Of a stretch of 64,000 nt of DNA, positions 1 to 9,377 are shown in pieces. The notes beneath the pieces were generated by a model. It saw nothing but the letters and a program-made list of their open reading frames with translations, did not search any database and was not told the DNA's origin. Source of the stretch: Naegleria lovaniensis (Eukaryota; Heterolobosea; Eutetramitea; Acrasida; Naegleriidae); the NCBI RefSeq assembly GCF_003324165.1, contig NW_025407843.1:1-64000 (forward strand), in the 5' to 3' direction. Position 1 is the stretch's first letter; the number at the start of each line of letters is the position of its first letter. Both the position numbers and the translations under genes were made by a program.

Positions 1-1
1 C

Positions 2-664
2 GTGGTAAGATTAGAAAGCTTTTCCCCTCGTTCCCGAATTGTTCCGTACAAGGAAGAAGGTTTCTGTGGCATGGATGGAAAGTATTATAACACGAGTCTC
101 ACTACCGAAGAAGAACAAGCACCAGGTGCTCTCGAATCCTCATTCTCTCTCAACTCCATCATGCACAAAGGACCTTGCGGAATTTGTTCCAATCCACACG
201 ATTACGAAATTTACAAATCCACACGATTGACCTTGACTCGAACGGCAACATTATGTGCCGCTTCGTATTTACTTTTAGGAGAAACTTCATCTCGACTCTG
301 TATGAAACATTTAACGAATTTAACAGATTCATGTGTCGAGTGTTGGATTTCGAATATTCAATGCACGACTGCACAATGTGCTCCGATTTGTGTCAAGTAT
401 TTTGTCCAGCAAGTGTTATGGAAGAATGTGGTGTCGTCATTCTATGGATTTCAATCGCACGAGAATGTGAAGAAGAACAACTTGGAAGAGAATTCGGAAC
501 AACAACAAATCGGAAAAACAGTCCAATTGAATCCATGTTATCAATGTGATGAAATTCAATGTGGACCTGCCTTTAAAAAGTGTTCGGGATTGAATCGAAG
601 AAATGCTGGATTTGTGACAGATATTGAAAGACCAGAGGAAGAAATTTGGAAGAGAAATCCATGA
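2..664 (+). CDS. Cys-rich protein, 5' partial
   Basis: The frame is already open at the window edge and ends at TGA 662-664, so the true start lies upstream. The visible 220 residues hold about 17 cysteines, many in C-x(2)-C or C-x(3-4)-C spacing (GPCGIC, DSCVECW, CTTAQCAPIC, CYQCDEIQC, KKC). This pattern suggests a disulfide-rich extracellular or lumenal domain, but no signal peptide can be judged because the N terminus is missing. A short hydrophobic stretch (TLCAASYLLLG) follows the first cysteine cluster. I do not recognise the family. An RCC1-type gene on the same strand starts 176 bp downstream. Confidence 0.6.
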   Translation: MVRLESFSPRSRIVPYKEEGFCGMDGKYYNTSLTTEEEQAPGALESSFSLNSIMHKGPCGICSNPHDYEIYKSTRLTLTRTATLCAASYLLLGETSSRLCMKHLTNLTDSCVECWISNIQCTTAQCAPICVKYFVQQVLWKNVVSSFYGFQSHENVKKNNLEENSEQQQIGKTVQLNPCYQCDEIQCGPAFKKCSGLNRRNAGFVTDIERPEEEIWKRNP

Positions 665-839
665 TGAATTAATTTATTCATTTATTTATGCAATGATCCA
701 AAAAGGTGTACCATTATGAATACAAGTGGACCACTCATGACGATTGATTTTTTGTTGTTGATGATTAAATCATTTGATGGAATGAAATTGCGCCAAAAAT
801 TTACAATAATGAAATAGTTGAAAAAAATTTTGGACTCAC

Positions 840-2748
840 ATGTCGTCGTTAACGGCACAAGTTGTGGTTTTGAAAGAGGAAGAGGAGGAACACTTCTCAG
901 ATTCTCGGATCGTTGAATCATCATCTACCACTCTTGTGGGAGAAGTTACAGATGAAAAGAAACAATCCGAGGATCCTTTGGAATTGTTGATATTTGAAAA
1001 AGTACAAACTCACGGAGATTGTAAGCGAGGATTTACCTATTCCTTACTCAAGGAAGAGGAGAATGATTTCAAAGCAGCGGAAGTGGCTCGCAAGATCAGA
1101 ATGGTGTCTTTGGACTTGCCGAGTTCCGAAATGAGCAACAAACCCTCTCGAGGAAAATGGCAATTGGATGTTTACAAATTACCATGGTCTGAAAAACAAG
1201 TGCCCCAACGAAAATTATATGATCCTGAATATCAAATATCATTTCCACTAGCTCCTGTAAATATGTCATCATGCTGTTCTGAACTATTGTCTCCACAAAA
1301 TATCCTTAAAATTGAATCAAGTCACAATCATTGTTTACTGCTTACAAGTAAGTTTTGAAAGAGAGTACCCAGCAACATAACTTTTAATAATATTAATAAT
1401 TTTATATTCAATTTTCAAAGAGGATGGAGTTGTTTACAGTATGGGTGATTCAGAATTTGGTAAACTTGGAAATGGTTATGAGCCACAACAAACAAACAAT
1501 CATCCATTTATAAGAAAACCCATCTTGTTGATGGATAATGCTATAGATATTGCAGTCGGAAAAAATCATTCTGTCATTGTCACTAACGAAGGAAACGTTC
1601 ATACATTTGGTTGTGGAAAATATGGTCAACTTGGACATGGCTCTGTTAAGAATGAGAATATGCCGAGAGTTATTGACGATTTTATCACCAGAGATATCAA
1701 AGTGATTTCAGCCTCTTGCGGTGACAATCATACTCTTTGCTTAACCAGTACAGGCCTTGTTTATGGATTTGGATCTGGCAGCTCTGGCCAACTTGGAATA
1801 TTGAGCTTTCTAGATAGAAACCATGATTTACAAATCCATGAAAAAGCTCAATTAACGTACGTTTGCTCGCCCAGATTGGTGCAAGTCATGAGGCCAGTAC
1901 AACAAGAAACTGAGGAATATCGTCGATTAAGAACAAAGAAAACCTTCGTTGAGATGGACAAAATTTGTTGTGGCGCTGATTACTCTGCATTCTTAACCAA
2001 ACAAGGTCAATTATGGCTTTGTGGAAACGGATTGACTGGAGTCATTTGTAATGGAACGTTTGTCGCCAACAATTTCGAGCCCACTGAAAGTCAGTTTCTT
2101 GCACCATCTCCAAGAACAGAATCCTCCATTGTCACACAAATTAACCTTGCATCAGGCTCTTGCGATCCCAATACACTGGACGTGAGTGTTGACATGACGC
2201 TTGATGTAAAGATGGTTCAGCCACCCATTCCTAAATTTCTACCTTACTGTCATGAAAAACCACAATCCACGGTACGAACCACTCCGGTCAGTAGAGCTTC
2301 GAGTTCGGCGCATTGGCAAAAATACTTCCCCTCACATCAACAGAAAGCAGAAGGACAAACCATCAAATTTATTGACATTTCTTGTGGAAAGAGTCACATC
2401 TTTTGTTTGGCAAGAGATCAAAGAGTTTTTGCAGCAGGGCTCAACTTTAATGGTCAACTAGGTATTGGTTCCAGAACGTCTCAGTGTCGACTGGTGGATG
2501 TCACTCCTCATTTACCTCACCAATTGAAAGTAGAAGGAATACAACAGATTGTTTGTGGACCTGATTTTACCATCCTCATAAGTGCTTTAGGAACTGCATT
2601 TTGTTCTGGAAGATTCCCTGGTAACACTGAAGACTCACTGAAGTTTGTTCAAGTCACAAGTTTGAGCGATTTGAATTGGTCTGTCGAGAAGGTTTTTTCG
2701 AAAAGCTATTCCCAAGTGTTCGCATTGTGTAAGAAGAGAACTGAGTAG
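840..2748 (+). CDS. RCC1-repeat protein
   Basis: Two exons, 840..1347 and 1421..2748, are joined by a 73-nt GTAAGT...AAAG intron. Joining restores the repeat LLLTK-DGVVYSMGDSEFGKLGNG across the junction. The product is about 611 aa. At least five RCC1-type blades are visible, with cores such as VYSMGDSEFGKLGNG, VHTFGCGKYGQLGHG, VYGFGSGSSGQLG and VFAAGLNFNGQLGIG, plus paired CGxxHT and CGKSHIF motifs. RCC1 propellers act as GTPase exchange factors or protein-binding platforms. Which of these applies cannot be told here, and the acidic N-terminal 170 residues are unrecognised. The start is the first ATG. An E2F-like GCGCCAAAA lies at 790-798, about 42 bp upstream. Confidence 0.85.
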
Positions 2749-2871
2749 ATTTGGCAGAACTCTCAACAAGATGATTGACAACTTCAATTAGAGACTCTTT
2801 GTTGTAGTACGCTCAAGTCACAAAGGGCGGGTCAATCTGGTGACCTGTCACTTGCCACGGACAAATCAAGA

Positions 2872-4142
2872 ATGAAAAAAAGCAGCTCACCACTTCTTAA
2901 CTTTCAATTCATCACAGGAGTCATTCCATCGGGTTGGAAAGGAACCAAATCATTGATTCTTCTCGGTACGGGAGAAGGAGGAAAAACCACATTTCAACGC
3001 CAAATCTATCATTTGAAAAATCAAGAATTAAATACAAAAGAAAGACATAAATATGCAGAGACCATACAATACTCGATATTCAATAATTTAAAAACAATTA
3101 CAGAACATCCATCAGTGGTATTGAACTCGGAATTGAAGAAATTGGCCTCGGAATTGGCATCCTTGGTCGATCAATATGTCGATTCTCGATTTGACCATTC
3201 CCATCGAGAGAAACTTGTCAATCAAGGACCAATATTCCAAAAACTCGTTGATCATCACCACGTTCGAGAGGTTATTGAATCTTGTGAATTGTATCCACAA
3301 CTGCATTTAACTGGAGATTACAAGTATTTCTTTAAACATTACACTAGAATTGCATGTAAAGAGTATCAACCAACGTTTGAAGATTTTAAAAGAATGCAAC
3401 TCAAAACAGTGGGTGTCATTAAAGGAGAGGAAGTGGAATTTGAAAATTACAAAATTACCATGTAAGTGTGAAAATCATTGGTGACATGATTGTTTTTAAT
3501 AATAATTGTTGGTGTGGAAACATGAATGACATTATCATGACAGAACTGATACTGGAGGTTTGTTTGTATTTTAACAAAATATTATTTGAACATTTAAATA
3601 CATTTTGACTACGAAATTGTTTCATTAATGAACCACAGGTCAACGAAATGAAAGAAAAAAGTGGGCAAAGGCACTCTCGCAGCGCACCGATGCAATTTTA
3701 TTTATGGTTTCAATGAGAGAAGCATTCCAAATGTGTTATGAAGATCATGAGTTGAATAGGTGTGTTGAAGTGTCAAATATTTAACTTTGTGTTAAAAAAT
3801 ATTATTATACTTACCGATCACAATGATACAAGATCGAAGGAAACGATTGATTGCTTTCAAGAATTGTTGAGTTTAGAGTATGTCAATAATTGTCCAATCT
3901 TTGTGGTGTTTACAAAGACGGATCTATTAGAGGAAGTTTTGAAGAAGCGAAAGGTGTCATTCAATTCTACATTTCCAGAATATAAGGGTGACAATTATTC
4001 TATAGAGGAAATTAAGTCATTCATGAAAGAAAAGTATCAATCGTTGGATTCCAACAAACAAATTAAGGGTTTTTTTTTCATTAACACCTTAATCAGTAAG
4101 GAGGTTTCTGACACATTACAAAAAGTGTTGGAACAAATTTAA
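2872..4142 (+). CDS. Heterotrimeric G-protein alpha subunit, divergent
   Basis: Four exons, 2872..3461, 3544..3557, 3639..3759 and 3833..4142, give about 344 aa, close to the usual 350. Exon 2 is only 14 nt. It rebuilds the switch II motif DTGGQRNERKKW. The P-loop is GTGEGGKTT instead of GAGESGKST. The helical domain and the pre-switch YKYFFKHYTRI are recognisable. Departures from the family: the switch I catalytic Arg is Gln (QLKTVG where RVKTTG is expected), the G4 motif is TKTD instead of NKxD, and the G5 TCAT is replaced by INTL. No Gly2 for myristoylation is present. It should bind GTP, but slow hydrolysis and altered base contacts are likely (inference). It sits between the RCC1-repeat gene and a convergent FHA gene. 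Confidence 0.85.
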
Positions 4143-4225
4143 AAGAGCCTTCAACAATAAATTGAACGGCATTCGTTTGAAACACAATCACTACTAACTT
4201 CATCTCATATTAAAGAAACGATTAT

Positions 4226-7200
4226 TTACTTCTTTAATTTTCTGTTTCGTCTTGGGACTTGTGTGACTGAAGCCTCTGGTGAAGTTGAGATGTTATTTGA
4301 GGGTTTTGTTTGTTCTTCATCCTCAACACTACTAGAGGACTCTTTCTTTGCTCTTCTTCTTCTAATTGATTTCTTCTTCAATACAACATCCACAACTTCA
4401 TCTTGAAGAGCATTAGACTCTTCAGTGGTTGGAGTTACTATTTCTTCCTGTGTTTGATTCGAAACATCTTCCTGAGGACTGTGTGACACTTCAATTGATT
4501 TCAATGGTGAAGTTGTAGTTTGTACAGTCTCGTCCAATACACAAGATTCAAATGTATTTGGTAACTCAAATTCAAGTGTTCTATTCACAGAGCTAGCAAG
4601 AAGCGGCTCAGCTTCCATGTCAGAAACACATTCTTTCGTCTTCTTAGTGTCCTTTTCAGCAGAACATGAAGGAGTTCTCATGGATGGTGAATTGGAATTC
4701 GAATCTTCGTCGTCTCTACCTCTCTTGGCTGTTTGTTGTCTTGGCGGAGTGTTACAAATAGTGTTCAGTTGTTGTTGTTCCACTACAGATTCTTGTGCAC
4801 TACCATTAAGAGTCTTTTCATTTTCAATCATTGAAGAATCCAAGTGATCGTCATGTGTTAATTCAATGCGTTCATCAACATGTTCTAACACTTCTTCACT
4901 TGTTCTTTCAAATAATGATGAAGTGACATTCATTCGTGGAGGAGCATAAAAATTCATATTAAGGAAAGATTCATCATCTTCTCCAAAGAAGGATCTTGTT
5001 GAACTGGCAGATGACAGTGACCCATCAGACTCAGATTCTTCTGTGACAGGTGTGGAACGTTTTCGTTGGGAAGATCCTCTCGAAGATCCGCTGTGAGGTG
5101 TAGGAATAGCGTCCAGTGAATCTTCATCCTCAAATAATACAGATTGTGATTCTGTTGTTTGGGGAATTATCGGATCTACATCTTGTTCCATCATGTCATC
5201 ATTGTGTAAGGCATTGTCGTCATGTCGTTCAAGATTAAAGTTTTCAGATTGAATCTCCTTTTCCATGACGACATGATCTTGTACCGATTGTGAGTGTTCC
5301 ATTTCATTCATGTTATCTTCATCGTTCTTTACATCATCTTGATAAACTGTATGTGGTGGTTTGGGAATGGCAAACTCTTGCAAAAGTAAATCGACATCTA
5401 CATCAAGAACTGGGAAAGGTGTAGTTGTGGGTGGTTTTGCAGATTCTAGAACTGGTTGTACTGTGCATTGTTGATCTCCCTGAATGTGAATGATTTGACA
5501 AATATTACTGAGGCTAGTAATATTATTTTGAGTCAAAGTCAAATCATCGGCATGAGAAGTAGTGTCATTGTCACATCCAAATGAAATGGTAGAATCATCA
5601 GTGGTTTGGGAGGATGATGTCGTGACAAGATCTTCATCAATGACAAGTCGATTGGCCGCAGATACTCTCTTTGGCTCATGACTTGGCTTGTAATATTGAA
5701 TATCGATGGTCTCACCAAATGATACGGACTTTCTGGCACTATTACACAATGAAGAAGTCATTCCATGATTGTTCAATCCTTGATGATCCAATGAGGGCTT
5801 GTTGTTACTATTCTCAGTTGCTGGACCACAGTCAAAAAGAAGAGAAGAATTGGTAGCCACCGTAACACTTCCAACATGAACAGCATCGACATGGAATGAA
5901 TAAGGTGTTGTGGATTTTCTTTGTGTGGAAATGGATTTTTTCTGAATGGAATCTTTTCTCTTGGGTGTGTCAACATATGATGAAAAACCCTTGTTGATTG
6001 GAGGACTCTTCATTTCCTGATCAGCAACAATAACAACAGGTGGTGCCATTTGGGAGGATGTTGATGGTTGTTGTTGTTGTTGACCTTTCAAACCACAAGA
6101 TGCAGTGTTCATTGCTTTTTGATTGTTCTTATTGGGAGTGGTTGGCAGTTCAGGAATGACATTTTCCTTATTGAACAGCGGTAACGTGGCAACCACATCA
6201 TTCAACAACGAGAGACGACGTTCTCGTTCATACTGTTCATAATTTTCATAGTACAACAACTTGTCCACAATTCGAATTTCATCGTCGTGTTTGAGTAAAA
6301 TTCCATCCATGTCCTCATCGTCCCATAATCCTTCCAATACTTCTCCATTCAATTTGATGAGATTGGCACCTTCATAGACACATAAAAACATGCATGGATT
6401 TCCCTGTTCATCATAGTCGGGATCTAATTTGAGAAAGCATCGATGATTCACTCGAATGTTACACTCCCGATAACATCCAATGGTTAAATATTCTTCCTTA
6501 TCTAACAAGATGCCTTTGGTGAGTTTGGAAAGAGAAGTTTGTAGAATGAGCGTGCCAAATTTACCTTGTTTCTTGTAGAAGGGTTGTTGTTGTTGTTGTG
6601 GATGAGAGGATGAACCAGTAATGACACTTGCGAAGGACGAATAAGGCGAGAAGAATCGACTTGCAGAGGGACTACAAATTCCCAATGTATGAAGATTGGT
6701 ACAGGCATCTCTATATACTTCTGGAATGAGTTGAATGGGAGGAGGAGGTGGAGATTTGAGAATTCCTTTGCTTCGGGGTGAATGGAGTGTAGGAACGGTT
6801 AATGAATTTTCATCATCATCATGATTCAATTTCTGTCCATTAGGATAGTAATGATAATTGTTTCTATTGGGTGTTGTTGTTGTTGCTATTGCTTGGCTAG
6901 GAACACGACCAGATGAGGATTTAGTAGAGGCTGCTGTGGAAGGAGCAGAGAAAAGTAGCGGATCATAGAGAAGGGTTCCTCGTTTGGAAGGAACGGAATG
7001 AGTAGAGGATGAGGAGGAGGAGAAGGAAGGTAATTTACTGTGAGCATGTCGTGGTGGGGTTACAAGTGGATTATGAGGAGTACTGTTCGTTGTTGTTGTG
7101 GTTGTGGTTGTTGGCTGATGATGATTCTGTTGTTGTTGTTGACCTCGTGCCGAGAGTATTTCCTTTCGTCTGGCAGAGGAGGAAGCTGTGGGAGAGAGAA

Positions 7201-7303
7201 ATCTAGGTTGTTGTGGTTGTGGACTTTTCACGCCTTCTGATAGGGCTGTTTGATGGTGAGTGGGTGAAGAGAGAATCTTGGCCTTGCTTGGTGTTTTCAT
7301 CAT
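4226..7303 (-). CDS. FHA protein with PP1-docking motif, Ki-67/Repo-Man-like
   Basis: This is a single-exon product of about 1,025 aa, using ATG 7303 (the open frame runs 24 nt further upstream without an ATG). Low-complexity Ser, Thr, Gln and Pro tracts fill most of it. Residues of roughly 250-356 look like a divergent FHA domain: LTIGCYRECNIRV, LIKLNGEVLEG and LKHDDEIRIVDKLLYYEN. The last segment closely recalls the end of the Ki-67 FHA domain. About 170 residues later lies KSVSFGE (5717-5731), matching the RVxF-type PP1-docking motif of Ki-67 and Repo-Man. Many SP/TP sites (CDK-like) and a basic C terminus (RRRRAKK, RRNRKLKK) complete the resemblance to chromosome-periphery proteins. Orthology is inference; FHA plus RVxF could have converged. 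E2F-like and Myb-like sites lie just upstream. Confidence 0.7.
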   Translation of the reverse strand: MMKTPSKAKILSSPTHHQTALSEGVKSPQPQQPRFLSPTASSSARRKEILSARGQQQQQNHHQPTTTTTTTTNSTPHNPLVTPPRHAHSKLPSFSSSSSSTHSVPSKRGTLLYDPLLFSAPSTAASTKSSSGRVPSQAIATTTTPNRNNYHYYPNGQKLNHDDDENSLTVPTLHSPRSKGILKSPPPPPIQLIPEVYRDACTNLHTLGICSPSASRFFSPYSSFASVITGSSSHPQQQQQPFYKKQGKFGTLILQTSLSKLTKGILLDKEEYLTIGCYRECNIRVNHRCFLKLDPDYDEQGNPCMFLCVYEGANLIKLNGEVLEGLWDDEDMDGILLKHDDEIRIVDKLLYYENYEQYERERRLSLLNDVVATLPLFNKENVIPELPTTPNKNNQKAMNTASCGLKGQQQQQPSTSSQMAPPVVIVADQEMKSPPINKGFSSYVDTPKRKDSIQKKSISTQRKSTTPYSFHVDAVHVGSVTVATNSSLLFDCGPATENSNNKPSLDHQGLNNHGMTSSLCNSARKSVSFGETIDIQYYKPSHEPKRVSAANRLVIDEDLVTTSSSQTTDDSTISFGCDNDTTSHADDLTLTQNNITSLSNICQIIHIQGDQQCTVQPVLESAKPPTTTPFPVLDVDVDLLLQEFAIPKPPHTVYQDDVKNDEDNMNEMEHSQSVQDHVVMEKEIQSENFNLERHDDNALHNDDMMEQDVDPIIPQTTESQSVLFEDEDSLDAIPTPHSGSSRGSSQRKRSTPVTEESESDGSLSSASSTRSFFGEDDESFLNMNFYAPPRMNVTSSLFERTSEEVLEHVDERIELTHDDHLDSSMIENEKTLNGSAQESVVEQQQLNTICNTPPRQQTAKRGRDDEDSNSNSPSMRTPSCSAEKDTKKTKECVSDMEAEPLLASSVNRTLEFELPNTFESCVLDETVQTTTSPLKSIEVSHSPQEDVSNQTQEEIVTPTTEESNALQDEVVDVVLKKKSIRRRRAKKESSSSVEDEEQTKPSNNISTSPEASVTQVPRRNRKLKK

Positions 7304-7331
7304 TTTCTTTATTTTTTTAAAATTCAAACGT

Positions 7332-7350
7332 TAACGGTTTTTGGCGGGAA
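7332..7350 (-). promoter_or_regulatory. Adjacent E2F-like and Myb-like sites
   Basis: Read toward the FHA gene, the sequence is TTCCCGCCAAA followed immediately by AACCGTTA, ending 28 bp before its ATG. TTTCCCGCC is the classical E2F/DP site. AACCGTTA contains the core recognised by three-repeat Myb proteins at G2/M genes. Binding is inferred from the motifs only, and the factors are not in this window. The same Myb-like word recurs upstream of three other genes here. Confidence 0.5.
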
Positions 7351-7414
7351 AGAAAAGATTTTGGTTTCTTCAATTCTTTTGAGGGTGTTTATGAGATGAG
7401 TACCTGCATATCCA

Positions 7415-9175
7415 TTACACGAATAACGAGTACTTGTTAGCAGTGGAAAGCAGGGCCGAGTTGTGACTAGAACTTCCTTTGAATGACATGACTGCATTTG
7501 CTGATTTCGGTCGCGCACATGAAGATGCCGTCGAAGTGTTGTGGAAAAAGTCTTTTCTGAAAGGATTAAACGAGCTTGCATGTACGGGAGTTGGAGTAGT
7601 GGGTGTGACGTGAATGGCTGACGTGGTGGATCCCGTTGTTATAGAGTGTCTCCAAAATTCTTTTCTCTTGTCTAAAAATTCTAAGGTATCTTGTACAATG
7701 TTGGTAATGTCTGAGAGTGGTTTTTTAGAAGGATCTCCTGACATGGATTTTCTCAAAGCTATTTAAACATACATTTCATTCGGTGAGAAATAATATATAG
7801 CTGATAATATTATTAACTACTACTTACTCTTATCGGTGAGCAATGCGCTCAGGTACTCTTCGTCTTTGGTAAATTCTCCAAGTAAATACTTTTCTTTTCT
7901 TGTGGTGGTAGCACTCTTTGGTCTTTGGGAAGAAGGTGGTCGAGAGAAGGAATACGTCGAGCGTGCTGAAACGTTTCCACTTGTGTTTAAAATAGAATTA
8001 GTGTTGGCTTGATTGACGTCTTTGGATTGCATGGAGTTGGATGCAGAAATGGGTCGTTTTGAGGAGTTACTAGATGGTTGAGAATTGGAGAAGGGTTGTG
8101 ATCCATTTCGTGTGGGTCCTGCAGACTGAGGTCTACCAAAGGGACCTGTTCCTCCTCGAGAAGTATTCGATTGAGATGAGACATGCCTTGCAGAGGAAGG
8201 CCTTGACAATATCGAGCTTGGGGGAGGTGAGACACTTGTCTTGCCTCCTTGAAAGACCTCTCTTGGCGACACTACTCTTCTCGAGGAGGGAATGGTCACA
8301 GAGTGCATATTAGATTTGTATGTGGTTGTGCTTGTGACAGACCTTGTAGACTTTGCTGACGAAGGTCGACCAGTAGAGAGCATTGTTCGAGCGGTGCTCA
8401 CTCGGCAGTATAATGGTTGTTTCATGTTTTTGATGTTTCTGTCAATTTCGTCTTGTTCAATGGATTCGTTGATTGCAATTTTTGCTTTCCGAATTCCCTT
8501 CTTAAAATCCTCAATATCTTTTCGCAAATCATATCCTTTATAATAGTAAACTAGGGCATATTCAAACTTTCCTGACGCATATAAACACTCAGCTTTGGCC
8601 AAATATGCTCGATGATAGGTTGGGTCTATTTCTAATGCTTGTTCTGCATCTTCAATTCCCTTGTCAAACGCTCCCAAATTCATGTGACATTTTGAACGAC
8701 ACACAAATGCATACTTGTTTGAAGGATCATACTCCAACGCTTTTGTGAATGATATAATTCCTCTCTCCCAATTTCGATTTTTCAAACATTTTTCTCCCTC
8801 TGATAAAAAACTTGTCAACAAGGTAATTGTTATGGATTTTTCTCCGTTCAAACCCTTTTCATCTGAAATTTCATGATCATTTCGGGAGAAGGATTCTTGA
8901 TTACTCGGTAGTTTGTGTTGTTGTGGAGTAGATGATCGTGAATAATGTTCATTTTGATTTCTAAGACTTTGTGATGATGATGACAGCACCGGAGTAGATT
9001 GTCCTCTATTGTACTTTGGAGCTTGATTGGATTGCTGTTTTTGTTGACTAGCATATGGAGAGACTTTTTCATTCATGGTACTAGTTCTCCGAGCATTGCT
9101 TGATGACATTGTCGGTGGTTTATGTTCGACGACTGATTTTCTCCCTAACGAATTGATCCTAGTTGTTTTTTGCAT
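7415..9175 (-). CDS. TPR protein, ODAD4/TTC25-like (outer dynein arm docking)
   Basis: Two exons, 9175..7828 and 7758..7415, are split by a 69-nt intron and give about 563 aa. After a Ser/Gln-rich N terminus there are about three TPRs (GEKCLKNRNWERGIISFTKAL, YAFVCRSKCHMNLG, YHRAYLAKAECLYASGKFEYALVYYYKGY). The segment LYASGKFEYALVYYYKGYDL and then KKGIRKAKIAINESI match the hallmark of TTC25/ODAD4. Exon 2 supplies the matching distal region (LLGEFTKDEEYLSALL, then TLEFLDKRKEFWR). ODAD4 helps dock outer dynein arms on axonemal doublets, so the gene fits the flagellate stage. The long Ser-rich linker and tail are not typical. The gene is divergent from eIF2A and shares a 202-bp promoter region with it. 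Confidence 0.75.
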
Positions 9176-9204
9176 TTTTTTTTAAAGCTGTACGTTACTC
9201 TAAA

Positions 9205-9214
9205 TTTTGGCGCC
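9205..9214. promoter_or_regulatory. E2F-like TTTTGGCGCC in a bidirectional promoter
   Basis: TTTTGGCGCC lies 30 bp upstream of the ODAD4-like start and 164 bp upstream of the eIF2A start, in the gap between these divergent genes. Its GGCGCC core is palindromic, so direction cannot be assigned. It resembles E2F/DP sites (TTTSGCGC). Function is inference. Confidence 0.35.
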
Positions 9215-9377
9215 ATGTCTTTTGTCATTGCGTTTCGGGAACTGAACAACAGTAGGTTGCCAATGCAGTGATATCCCTTCGTATATTCTCTCACCTTACT
9301 TTCATGGATTTCTATGGTACCAGAAGGATCTTCGTCATCTCAAAGATTCATTGAATAGAAAATTGCTTCAAAAAAAA

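Noticed and set aside
6560-7150. CAA/GTT and similar trinucleotide runs
   Set aside because: They encode poly-Gln and poly-Thr inside the FHA protein, a common feature here.
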